Below, one piece after another: positions 47,936 through 59,645 of a DNA stretch of 64,000 bases (position 1 is the first letter of the stretch; each line of letters begins with the position of its first letter). The DNA is from Tragulus kanchil (taxonomy: Eukaryota; Chordata; Mammalia; Artiodactyla; Tragulidae): assembly GCA_022376925.1 (NCBI GenBank), contig JAIOJX010000004.1, positions 123,281,123 to 123,345,122 on the forward strand, given 5' to 3'. The notes beneath the pieces were generated by a model. The model was not told the DNA's origin and did no database searches. It worked only from the letters and a program-made list of their open reading frames with translations. The position numbers were made by a program, and so were the translations under genes.

Positions 47936-48855
47936 GCTCATGGCCAACAGGCACATGAAAAGATGTTCAAAGTCGCTTGTTATTAGAGAAATGCAAATGA
48001 AAACTACAATGGAATACAACCTCACACCAGTCAGGATGGCTATCATCAAAAATTCCATAAACAAATGCTGGAGAGGGAGCAGAGAGAAAGGAATGCTCCT
48101 GCACTCTTGGTGGGAATGTAAATTGGTCCAGCCACTATGGAGAACTATGAGGAGGTTCCTTAAAAAATTAAACATAGAGCTACCCTATGACCCTGCAATC
48201 CCACTCCTGGGCATGTATCCAGAGAAAAACATGGCCTGAAGAGATACATACTCCCTCCCCAGTGTTCAATTGCAGTGATGTTTACAATAGCCAAAGACAT
48301 GGAAGCAACCTAAATGTCCATAGACTGAGGAATGGATAAAGAAGATGTGGTGTACATATATAATGGAATATGACTCAGCCATTAAAAAGAATGAAAATAA
48401 GACCATTTGCAGCAATGCGGATGGACCTAGAGAGTGTCCTACTGAGTGAAGTCAGTCAGAGAAAGGAAAAATGTCACATGACATCCCTTTTATGTGGATT
48501 CTAAAAAGAAATGACACAAATGAACTTACTTACAAAACAGAAAGAGACTCACAAACTTAGAAAAGGAACTCATGGTTGCAGGAGGGAAGGGATACTTGAG
48601 GACTTTGAGAAAGTTGTGTACACACTGCCATGTTTGAGATGGATAACCAACAAAAATTTATTGTATAACACATGGAACTCTGCTTAATGTTATGTGCCAG
48701 CCTGGATGGGAGGAGAGTTTGAGGGAGAATGGATACATGTGTATGTATGGCTGAGCCCCTTCACTATGCATCTGAAATTATCACAAAATTATTAATTGGC
48801 TATACTCCAATAAACATGCTTTTGGTGTAAAAAATTCCAAAAAATCAAAAAAAAG
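47936..48855 (+). mobile_element. L1 3' end, older subfamily
   Basis: The ORF2 C-terminal codons ([25 protein letters not shown], then [20 protein letters not shown]) are followed by an older-type 3' UTR (acaaaacagaaagagactcac, then gctatactccaataaac) and an A-rich tail near 48835. It is 5'-truncated, with frameshifts. Confidence 0.82.
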
Positions 48856-49397
48856 AAAAATGTCCTTCCTGTAGCTTGAGATTTTAAAGAGACTTTCATA
48901 TAGACATTTCATTAATCAAGAAGCATTTATGCAGTGCCCATTACATGCAAGGTGCTCTTTCAGGTGTTGTGGCAATTATAAAAATAACATGACACATATA
49001 TTCTGACTTTGAAGAGCTGTAGTAGTACAGAAAATAATATATACGCATGTGAGAAGCAGTTAACAATAAAAGGCAGTTTAAAGATAATAATTGCTTTAGG
49101 AAATCAAAGGAAGTTGTGACTAAGAGCCGAGGGTGGAGAGACAGGAAGTCTTCAAAGAGACTGGTGAGAGTGGTGAACTTATCTGTCTAGTTTGCTGAGA
49201 TGGAAAAAGGCTGAGGATGGTCATGAACCAAATGCCACGAAGGACACATCTCTACACAAGGTTAGGTTGATTTACCCTCAAAGGGCTAAATCAGAGTCTG
49301 CATTTTAACAATGTCCCAGGTTATCAATATATGTGTTAAAGATGGAGAAACATTAACTGAAGGCATCTGACTGCCAGCTAAGGGCTCTTTTAAACTG

Positions 49398-49665
49398 GTC
49401 CAGTGGTTCTCCATGCTGGCTGCACATTTGAATCACTTGGAGGTCTTCAACAAAACGCCTTTCAGGGATCTAATTTAGTTAGATGTGGTGATGCCTATAC
49501 AGTGTTAGATGTCAATTCTGTCTTTAAAAATGTAAAGGCTGCTCTCAGTGTACAGAGGGAAAAAGAAAAAGACTCAAGTGATACTAAGGCATTGGTATTT
49601 TGAAAAATGCCCTAGGTGATTCTAACATGCAAGCAGGATTGAGACTCTGAATTAGAACAATGAAC
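49398..49665 (+). mobile_element. MER5-like hAT relic, interrupted
   Basis: The start (ccagtggttctccatgctggctgcacatttgaatcacttgg) and a later part (cctaggtgattctaacatgc) look like one short hAT element with unrelated sequence between. The 3' part recurs near 50650. Confidence 0.4.
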
Positions 49666-51607
49666 TTCTATGTTAGATTAGTACAATGAATTCCTTAAGC
49701 AAATATATTGAATGGCCCCTCAAATGCCCAGTCCTGTGAAAAATGAACCAAATAAGGTGACTGAGGCAAGGCAGCATGTATTGAAACTCTGAGGGGAACT
49801 AGATCAACCCCCAAGTTATGAGGCTACTGAGTGCGTCCGTGTCAGCTTCAGGGGAGGCCGTGTGGTGGAAAGCAAGAGCCCCTCTGTGGGGGATCCCCTT
49901 GCAGTCTCCGAAGAAGGCCCAGCCTCACATTCCACTGGGGGAGCAGAAACATATGCGCACAGCTGTGTTTCAGAGGTTCTAAAGTTGCAGTCTTAAGCAT
50001 ATATGGTGTGGTGTGAGTGCAGCTGCCTTAATTGTGGGTGTCACGGAAGTCGGTGTGGGATTCTGTGCCGTAGATCCTGGGAGCAGAGCCAGCTCTGGGC
50101 TCTGGGCTGGCCCGTGTGAGTCTGCCGGGTAGAATGGCCACGGCTGGCTCTGTGGGACATGACAGGATCTCAACGGAACACATCATACCAAGCCTTGGCA
50201 TTGCTCCAGGGGCACATGTCCTAAGTCCTCATAGTCCTTCATTTATTTCACTCTTCCTCTAGTTCTTTGTCGAAGAGATACATGTTTTTTAAGAGAGATA
50301 CTTCTCAAACTGTAGTATGTATAAGGACCACTTGGGAATCTTGTTAAAATGCAGATGCAGTAGGGAGAACCTGAGATTTTGAACTTTTGACAAATTCCCA
50401 GATGCTGCTTCTGGTGACCACATTCCAAGGGGCAAGAATTTAGATGTGTGCTGTCCTGGATGGTAGCCGTTAGTGTCCTGTGGCTATTGAGGACTTAAAA
50501 TGGGGTACTGGGACCAAGAAATCAAATTTTTCATTTTGCTCGATTTTAATTAATTTACATTTAAAAATGTTAAAGGGCTTGTTTTCTCCAGTGTACAGAG
50601 GGAAAAAGAAAAAGACTCAAGTGATACTAAGGCATTGGTATTTTGAAAAATGCCCTAGGTGATTCTAACATGCAAGCAGGATTGAGACTCTGAATTAGAA
50701 CAATGAACTTCTATGTTAGATTAGTACAATGAATTCCTTAAGCAAATATATTGAATGGCCCCTCAAATGCCCAGTCCTGTGAAAAATGAACCAAATAAGG
50801 TGACTGAGGCAAGGCAGCATGTATTGAAACTCTGGGGGGAACTAGATCAACCCCAAGTTATGAGGCTACTGAGTGCGTCCGTGTCAGCTTCAGGGAGGCC
50901 GTGTGGTGGAAAGCAAGAGCCCCTCTGTGGGGGATCCCCTTGCAGTCTCCGAAGAAGGCCCAGCCTCACATTCCACTGGGGGAGCAGAAACATATGCGCA
51001 CAGCTGTGTTTCAGAGGTTCTAAAGTTGCAGTCTTAAGCATATATGGTGTGGTGTGAGTGCAGCTGCCTTAATTGTGGGTGTCACGGAAGTCGGTGTGGG
51101 ATTCTGTGCCGTAGATCCTGGGAGCAGAGCCAGCTCTGGGCTCTGGGCTGGCCCGTGTGAGTCTGCCGGGTAGAATGGCCACGGCTGGCTCTGTGGGACA
51201 TGACAGGATCTCAACGGAACACATCATACCAAGCCTTGGCATTGCTCCAGGGGCACATGTCCTAAGTCCTCATAGTCCTTCATTTATTTCACTCTTCCTC
51301 TAGTTCTTTGTCGAAGAGATACATGTTTTTTAAGAGAGATACTTCTCAAACTGTAGTATGTATAAGGACCACTTGGGAATCTTGTTAAAATGCAGATGCA
51401 GTAGGGAGAACCTGAGATTTTGAACTTTTGACAAATTCCCAGATGCTGCTTCTGGTGACCACATTCCAAGGGGCAAGAATTTAGATGTGTGCTGTCCTGG
51501 ATGGTAGCCGTTAGTGTCCTGTGGCTATTGAGGACTTAAAATGGGGTACTGGGACCAAGAAATCAAATTTTTCATTTTGCTCGATTTTAATTAATTTACA
51601 TTTAAAA
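49546..51607 (+). repeat. Duplication 18, period ~1,043 bp
   Basis: Bases 49546-50566 repeat at 50589-51607. Differences are a/g in a G run and single-base losses in C and G runs. Each copy carries a MER5-like fragment. Confidence 0.92.
50297..50445 (+). mobile_element. MER5-like hAT relic
   Basis: The order ttctcaaactgtagtatgtataagg, cacttgggaatcttgttaaaatgcagatgc and gatgctgcttctggtgaccac is typical of MER5A. Its duplicate is at about 51338-51486. Confidence 0.6.
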
Positions 51608-51883
51608 CAGAAAGCAGTGCAAAATGGTTTTCCCTAAATATGACTTTGTTTCAGTAGGACTGCATTATTTCAAAGTAGCATCTCTAGATGTGCTATAAAT
51701 ATAAAATAAACACTGGATTTTGAAAAGTATGGAAAAAATGTAAAATATCACATTACCATTTTATTAGCTTGATTACATGTTGAACTTATATTTTGCATAC
51801 ATTGGGCTAAATAAGATATATTATAAAAATTAATTTTACCAGTTTCTTTATGTTTTTAATGTGGCTAACAGAAAATTTAGGAT

Positions 51884-52092
51884 TGTGTGTGTGTGTACTC
51901 AGTTGTGTCTGACTCTTTGCAGTCCCATGGACTGCAGCCCATCAGGCTCCTCTGTCCATGGAATTTTTCAGGCAAGAATACTGGAGTGGGTTTGCCATTC
52001 CTTTCTCCAGGGGATCTCCAAGACCTAGGGATTGAACTCAGGTCTCCGGCATTGCAGGCAGATTCTTTATCTGAGCCACCAGGGAAGCCCAG
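51884..52092 (-). mobile_element. Bov-tA SINE, reverse orientation
   Basis: Plus-strand landmarks are cagttgtgtctgactctttgc, ggactgcagcccatcaggct, gcaagaatactggagtggg, ccaggggatctccaagac and gccaccagggaagccc. It is near full length, with a short TG run at its 3' (low-coordinate) side. Confidence 0.88.
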
Positions 52093-52283
52093 AAAGATAT
52101 TTAGGACTAGGCAAATCAACTCAGAATCCTCCAAAATGGATGCTACTTTCTTATTCATGCATCCAGTCAGCTTCAAATGAAAAATACATTTTTTTTTTTT
52201 TTGCCAGAAGTAATGGGCTCTCTCGGTTCTATAGCAGGGTTGACATTTTGGACCAGCTAACTCTTTATTGTTAGGGGCTATCC

Positions 52284-52486
52284 TGAGCTTCCCAGGAGGC
52301 ATAGTGGTGAAGAATCCACCTGCCAATGCAGGAGACACAAGAGATGTGGGTTCAGTCCCTGGGCGTGCAGAAGGAAATGGCAACCTACTCCAGTCTTCTT
52401 TCCTGGGAAATTACATGGATAGAGGAGCCTGGTGGGCTCTCCACAGCATCACAAAGAGTTAGACATGATTGAGTGACTAAACAACA
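52284..52486 (+). mobile_element. Bov-tA SINE
   Basis: The head gagcttcccaggaggcatag is followed by ccaatgcaggagacacaag, gaggagcctggtgggct and gagttagacatgattgagtg. It faces the reverse element at 51884-52092, so the two could form an inverted pair about 190 bases apart in RNA. Confidence 0.85.
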
Positions 52487-52491
52487 ATAAT

Positions 52492-52645
52492 CCTGAGCAG
52501 TGGAGGAAGTTTAGCATCACTGCCTCTACCCACGTGATGCTACAAGCTCTCCCTTCTCTCCTAGCTGTGACCACTCAAATGTCTCTAGGTAGTGCCAAAT
52601 GTCCCCTGGGGGTAAGAACCACCCCTGGTAAGAACCACTGCTCCA
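52492..52645 (-). mobile_element. MER20-like hAT relic, reverse orientation
   Basis: Read on the minus strand it gives gcagtggttcttaccagggg, then ccaggggacatttggca, then gggtagaggcagtgatgc, in MER20 order. Confidence 0.6.
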
Positions 52646-52794
52646 TGGGAATATACTAGTCACTTTAATACCTCAATTACAAATGCCCTGATTATACGGA
52701 AACTGCATATTTAAAATTAATAAATGGAATATTTTTTTATTGTATATTAGAAAAGCATTTTACTTAATGCATAAAAGCTCTGACTGCTATGAAC

Positions 52795-52990
52795 TGAGCA
52801 TCTAGCATGTGCTAAGTTTGTGCCCTGTGCTTTCTCATTTCATCTTGACAACTCTTCTGTGAGGAGTGGTATCTGCGAGTATGATAATCTCCATTTCATA
52901 GATAAGGGAGCTTAACTTTGGAAGAGGTACACCATTTTAAGCCAGAACACAAACCAGCAAGTACCAAGGCTGGGATTTGAATCCAGATTT
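52795..52990 (+). mobile_element. MIR-like SINE relic
   Basis: The order actgagcatctagcatgtgct, catttcatcttgacaactc, tccatttcatagataaggg and gctgggatttgaatccaga follows MIR in reverse sense of its core. It is diverged, in single-copy sequence. Confidence 0.55.
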
Positions 52991-53197
52991 TTCTCATTCA
53001 AAATGTTTTTCCTCATATGCTGAACTGCCACTTTCAGTTTTATTTGGGTTTTCTCTTTATGGTAAGGTTGGTTTTTTGATATCAGGCTCAGATATTTATC
53101 AGCTTCGATGAGCTGTTAGATAGCTTGTAGAGACTAGAGTTTAGAGATTAAGTGCCCTGTACTTGAACTGAGAAGGTCTTGTACTTCACCTTTTAAC

Positions 53198-55353
53198 CAG
53201 TGCAAATCAGAAAAGCATCCTTATAATCAGAACCATATGTATCCCTTACGAGCAGGGCCAGATCCCCTCATGGAAACAAGAAACTAACAACAGTCCCTGC
53301 CTCTGTGAAGCTTTCAGTCTGGTTGAAGAAATAGGATACACACATAAAGTGATCAGAAAATAAACTATTTAGGAAATACTGGAGTAGCTGCGCTGATCTG
53401 TATAAAGAAAGGGAGGAGCAGTATGGGGACAAAACAGACCTAGAATCCTTCAAAGAAAAGTTCAGATGGGAAAACGAGAGAAAAAATGGGGTGCACTTTA
53501 GGAAGTTGGTCATTTATAACAGACATTGTACTTCTGAATTTGTCATTGTGGGTTAACAGAGGAGGTTAGGAGCATATTGGTGAGTATCTGCTTATCCACT
53601 GGTAGAGGCCACTCCACTCAGAACCCAAGAATAAAAGGTATATAATCATGGCCTGTATTTACTTCTTTCTCTCTTCCAAGTCAGGATTTCCACTCACTCC
53701 TTACCATAACCCAAAAGATAGAAAAATATATAGAGGAATTAGAGAAACAATGTTAATTTCAGACATAAAAAGAGAATTCTGGGAACATGACTTTGGCATT
53801 TCCAAACAGAAGATAGCTTATTGTATAGCTACAATCTCTTAGAGCTTGTGACTACAGATAAACTTATAGTCAGCTAGACCCACCATTTCACTCAAACGAA
53901 CAGAATGATGTTAAGAAGGAGACATGAATTGGTCAAGGTTACACAGCTAGAAAGAAGCCAGGCTCTGTGTTCCACTGCTTCCATAAAGTAAAAATGATGG
54001 TCACTAAACCTGATGGCCTCCTGATTATTATTATATATTTACTTCACATCTACCAACCTCTAAGGCCTCACCAAATTTCAAAGTGTCACATTTACAGAGT
54101 GAACTAAGCTTGATCCTGCGCCCTTGACTCTATGACACTATTAATGCCATGTGCAGATCCCAGTGTTAAGAAAACACTGACTAGGCACTTTGAAAGCTTT
54201 TAAGAAACTCACATGAAGAAGTAGCTTAAGTACTAACATTCAACCATGTATGATTGATTGTATATTAGATTTATTACACATCAGCAACTGAGAGGACTTT
54301 CAGTGCAAATCAGAAAAGCATCCTTATAATCAGAACCATATGTATCCCTTACGAGCAGGGCCAGATCCCCTCATGGAAACAAGAAACTAACAACAGTCCC
54401 TGCCTCTGTGAAGCTTTCAGTCTGGTTGAAGAAATAGGATACACACATAAAGTGATCAGAAAATAAACTATTTAGGAAATACTGGAGTAGCTGCGCTGAT
54501 CTGTATAAAGAAAGGGAGGAGCAGTATGGGGACAAAACAGACCTAGAATCCTTCAAAGAAAAGTTCAGATGGGAAAACGAGAGAAAAAATGGGGTGCACT
54601 TTAGGAAGTTGGTCATTTATAACAGACATTGTACTTCTGAATTTGTCATTGTGGGTTAACAGAGGAGGTTAGGAGCATATTGGTGAGTATCTGCTTATCC
54701 ACTGGTAGAGGCCACTCCACTCAGAACCCAAGAATAAAAGGTATATAATCATGGCCTGTATTTACTTCTTTCTCTCTTCCAAGTCAGGATTTCCACTCAC
54801 TCCTTACCATAACCCAAAAGATAGAAAAATATATAGAGGAATTAGAGAAACAATGTTAATTTCAGACATAAAAAGAGAATTCTGGGAACATGACTTTGGC
54901 ATTTCCAAACAGAAGATAGCTTATTGTATAGCTACAATCTCTTAGAGCTTGTGACTACAGATAAACTTATAGTCAGCTAGACCCACCATTTCACTCAAAC
55001 GAACAGAATGATGTTAAGAAGGAGACATGAATTGGTCAAGGTTACACAGCTAGAAAGAAGCCAGGCTCTGTGTTCCACTGCTTCCATAAAGTAAAAATGA
55101 TGGTCACTAAACCTGATGGCCTCCTGATTATTATTATATATTTACTTCACATCTACCAACCTCTAAGGCCTCACCAAATTTCAAAGTGTCACATTTACAG
55201 AGTGAACTAAGCTTGATCCTGCGCCCTTGACTCTATGACACTATTAATGCCATGTGCAGATCCCAGTGTTAAGAAAACACTGACTAGGCACTTTGAAAGC
55301 TTTTAAGAAACTCAAATGAAGAAGTAGCTTAAGTACTAACATTCAACCATGTA
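53198..55353 (+). repeat. Duplication 19, period ~1,103 bp
   Basis: Bases 53198-54250 repeat at 54301-55353 with one c/a mismatch (near 54212 and 55315). A 50-base spacer separates the copies. Confidence 0.93.
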
Positions 55354-57324
55354 ATGAGTTTAGAATTCCGTGTATAATTAGCTGATTTCATTACACTAGA
55401 TGGCAGCAAATAGGTATCTAGGTGTATCATCCGTTAACTAGGAAATTGAAAATAAAATCAAACTATGCACAGATGGTGTGTGTTGTTCACATGGTATTCA
55501 CTGAATAAAGTGCAAGTCCACACGCATTAAGCTCTTGCATGCTCTCAAACATTCCTGAGGTTGTGATTCATACATGTGTTTTACTGAGGTTCCTTCTTAT
55601 GGATAGTAGGGTGCTAAAAATTGTGGTGAATTACTGCAATGTTGACAGGTACAGAAATATTTCAGTTAGTCCCAGAATCTTTTCTCTGGCCGTTAGAGGA
55701 TAAGGGATGTGCAGTAGTGAAAAGACAGGTCTGAGAAGAGATGCTGCAGGACATGACCATTAGGATGCACAGGACAGACACATCTATTGAGAAGAGCACA
55801 CTCTAAATACTGGCAGCAGAGGTATCTGAAATTAAGAAAAATTAGAGACCACTGAATCACCAAAAGGACCGAAAGACCAAGCTATCATCTTCAAAGTGGA
55901 CCATGTAAAATGATCCACTGGGAAAGAACACACTAAAGCTTTTATTAATATATGTGGCTAATCTAACATAGAAATTAAAGTTTACTAATAATGAACATGG
56001 CGAGTCACACAGAGCCTTCATTCAGCTGGTATCGGAGTCACATGTCACATCTGGCATGAGAAGAATTCTGCAGTTAGAATGGGGAGGCACAGTTGAGAAT
56101 CGGTGAGTAGTTCCTTCATTTTTTAATCTAGAGCATTTTTAAACATAGGTTCACTCAAACGAACAGAATGATGTTAAGAAGGAGACATGAATTGGTCAAG
56201 GTTACACAGCTAGAAAGAAGCCAGGCTCTGTGTTCCACTGCTTCCATAAAGTAAAAATGATGGTCACTAAACCTGATGGCCTCCTGATTATTATTATATA
56301 TTTACTTCACATCTACCAACCTCTAAGGCCTCACCAAATTTCAAAGTGTCACATTTACAGAGTGAACTAAGCTTGATCCTGCGCCCTTGACTCTATGACA
56401 CTATTAATGCCATGTGCAGATCCCAGTGTTAAGAAAACACTGACTAGGCACTTTGAAAGCTTTTAAGAAACTCAAATGAAGAAGTAGCTTAAGTACTAAC
56501 ATTCAACCATGTAATGAGTTTAGAATTCCGTGTATAATTAGCTGATTTCATTACACTAGATGGCAGCAAATAGGTATCTAGGTGTATCATCCGTTAACTA
56601 GGAAATTGAAAATAAAATCAAACTATGCACAGATGGTGTGTGTTGTTCACATGGTATTCACTGAATAAAGTGCAAGTCCACACGCATTAAGCTCTTGCAT
56701 GCTCTCAAACATTCCTGAGGTTGTGATTCATACATGTGTTTTACTGAGGTTCCTTCTTATGGATAGTAGGGTGCTAAAAATTGTGGTGAATTACTGCAAT
56801 GTTGACAGGTACAGAAATATTTCAGTTAGTCCCAGAATCTTTTCTCTGGCCGTTAGAGGATAAGGGATGTGCAGTAGTGAAAAGACAGGTCTGAGAAGAG
56901 ATGCTGCAGGACATGACCATTAGGATGCACAGGACAGACACATCTATTGAGAAGAGCACACTCTAAATACTGGCAGCAGAGGTATCTGAAATTAAGAAAA
57001 TTAGAGACCACTGAATCACCAAAAGGACCGAAAGACCAAGCTATCATCTTCAAAGTGGACCATGTAAAATGATCCACTGGGAAAGAACACACTAAAGCTT
57101 TTATTAATATATGTGGCTAATCTAACATAGAAATTAAAGTTTACTAATAATGAACATGGCGAGTCACACAGAGCCTTCATTCAGCTGGTATCGGAGTCAC
57201 ATGTCACATCTGGCATGAGAAGAATTCTGCAGTTAGAATGGGGAGGCACAGTTTGGAGAATCGGTGAGTAGTTCCTTCACTTGTCTCTTCTTTGAACATG
57301 CTAGAGCATTTTTAAACATAGGTT
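54990..57324 (+). repeat. Duplication 20, period ~1,160 bp
   Basis: Bases 54990-56151 repeat at 56150-57324. About 20 bases near 57280-57300 are replaced in copy 1 by a short T-rich run (56119-56127). The stretch 54990-55353 is also in duplication 19 and occurs three times. Confidence 0.9.
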
Positions 57325-57394
57325 CTACATGACTGATTTAATGGATAAACAGATAAAACTAATATTATGGTGGTTTAACTAAGCCTAACGTAGG

Positions 57395-57780
57395 AAACAA
57401 ATGGCTTTAAAATATTCATGTAATGATATCATTTATATGTGGTATCTAAAATCTGGCATAGATGAACCTATCTACAAAACAGAAACAGACTCGCAGCCAC
57501 AGAGAACAGACTTGTGGTTGCCAAGGGGGAGAAGAGAAGGGATGGACTGGGAGTCTGGGGTTGGTCTACACAAACTATTCCGTACAGGTGGAAAGACTAC
57601 AAGGTACTAATGTATAGCACAGGCAACTCTATTCAATATCCTGGGGTAAACCATGATAGAAAAGGATATAAAAAAAGAGTGTCTATATATGTATAACTGA
57701 ATCACTTTGCTGTCCAGAAGACACTGGGACAACATTGCAAATCAACTATACTTCAATAAAAAAAACTGAACAAAAAATAT
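57395..57780 (+). mobile_element. L1 3' UTR end, older artiodactyl type
   Basis: The stretch reads tcatttatatgtggtatctaa, caaaacagaaacagactcgc, ttgtggttgccaagggggag, then atagcacaggcaactctatt and tcaactatacttcaataaa with an A-rich tail. Its last ~60 bases recur at 58866-58925 because duplication 21 starts inside it. Confidence 0.75.
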
Positions 57781-58153
57781 TCAAGTAAATGAATCTCTTA
57801 CTGAAAGTAATTCTGATGATGCTAGCCCAAGTCAACAATAAGGCAATGGCTGAGCTGATGCTTTTTCTTATGCTTTAGTATAGCTCTATCCAAATTTGAT
57901 AGGAAGCTGATTTCCCAAATGGGAAATTATCCTAAAATCTATTTGAAATAGAGATGGACACCTTCTACAACTACCCCTTTTTTTTTTTTTTTAAACATCT
58001 AACTTGGTATGTATCTTGGCCTTTTCAGATATGAGACTGAGATTGTAATTACAGCAAAGCAATAAAATAAATGTACTATAAATATAACCTTTCAAACTAT
58101 CTCCCAAACTGTTAAATGAACTCCATAAGAAGTAAACTTAAAACACACTGCAG

Positions 58154-58432
58154 GGGCTTCCCTGGTGGTCCAGTGGGTAAAGAGTCCGCCTTGCAGTGAA
58201 AGAGGTACCGGTTCCATCTCTGGCCTGGGAAGATCCCACATGCCCAGGAGCAGCTGGACCGGTGTGTCCAATTGCAAACCAACGCTCTGGAGCACATGCA
58301 CCCAGAGTCGGTGCTCTGCCACCAGAGAGGCCACTGCGATGGGAGGCCTACAGGGGCCAAAGAACAAAGATGGATGAAAATAAATAAATGAAGGACCAAA
58401 AAAAGTGGCCAAAATTAAAAAAAGCCACACAT
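58154..58432 (+). mobile_element. CHR-type SINE, near full length
   Basis: The head ggggcttccctggtggtccag is followed by gtaccggttccatctctggc and the body gctctggagcacatgcacc, gtgctctgccaccagagagg and gatgggaggcctac. It ends in an A-rich tail to about 58430. The same body type is found at 16205-16512 and 30682-30820. Confidence 0.75.
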
Positions 58433-59303
58433 ACGTTGCAGGCAGTATTTTGTTTTATCAAATATTAAATTATTTTGTGTTGCTTGGTTCACTTAAGATT
58501 ATAAAATGTATATTTTTATGGACACTCTGTAACAAAATATATTAGAACACTGCACTTAAATTACAAATGTATAAGCATATATTTTGTGAGCTTTTAAATT
58601 ATTTTACTAAATCATGGGATACAGAATCCAAGCTTCAGTGACCAATGTCTGAGCATATACGATCCTTTTACAGATGAATGAGCAAAATGAGGCCAGAGAC
58701 TTAGGTCAATACAGAACATTAATTTTTTAATTCTTGATATCTAGACTCCATTGCTTTCATCCCTTTCTTGGGTTTAACCTATCTGGTACTCATTGAGGTA
58801 CACAGGTCTAGGGCAGATAACTAGACCTTATCCTCTTACAACTCTTCAAATGTCTTCATCCTTAAAGAAGACACTGGGACAACATTGCAAATCAACTATA
58901 CTTCAATAAAAAAAACTGAACAAAAAATATTCAAGTAAATGAATCTCTTACTGAAAGTAATTCTGATGATGCTAGCCCAAGTCAACAATAAGGCAATGGC
59001 TGAGCTGATGCTTTTTCTTATGCTTTAGTATAGCTCTATCCAAATTTGATAGGAAGCTGATTTCCCAAATGGGAAATTATCCTAAAATCTATTTGAAATA
59101 GAGATGGACACCTTCTACAACTACCCCTTTTTTTTTTTTTTTAAACATCTAACTTGGTATGTATCTTGGCCTTTTCAGATATGAGACTGAGATTGTAATT
59201 ACAGCAAAGCAATAAAATAAATGTACTATAAATATAACCTTTCAAACTATCTCCCAAACTGTTAAATGAACTCCATAAGAAGTAAACTTAAAACACACTG
59301 CAG

Positions 59304-59582
59304 GGGCTTCCCTGGTGGTCCAGTGGGTAAAGAGTCCGCCTTGCAGTGAAAGAGGTACCGGTTCCATCTCTGGCCTGGGAAGATCCCACATGCCCAGGAG
59401 CAGCTGGACCGGTGTGTCCAATTGCAAACCAACGCTCTGGAGCACATGCACCCAGAGTCGGTGCTCTGCCACCAGAGAGGCCACTGCGATGGGAGGCCTA
59501 CAGGGGCCAAAGAACAAAGATGGATGAAAATAAATAAATGAAGGACCAAAAAAAGTGGCCAAAATTAAAAAAAGCCACACAT
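59304..59582 (+). mobile_element. CHR-type SINE, duplicate copy
   Basis: This is the same element as 58154-58432, in the second copy of duplication 21. Confidence 0.75.
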
Positions 59583-59645
59583 ACGTTGCAGGCAGTATTT
59601 TGTTTTATCAAATATTAAATTATTTTGTGTTGCTTGGTTCACTTA

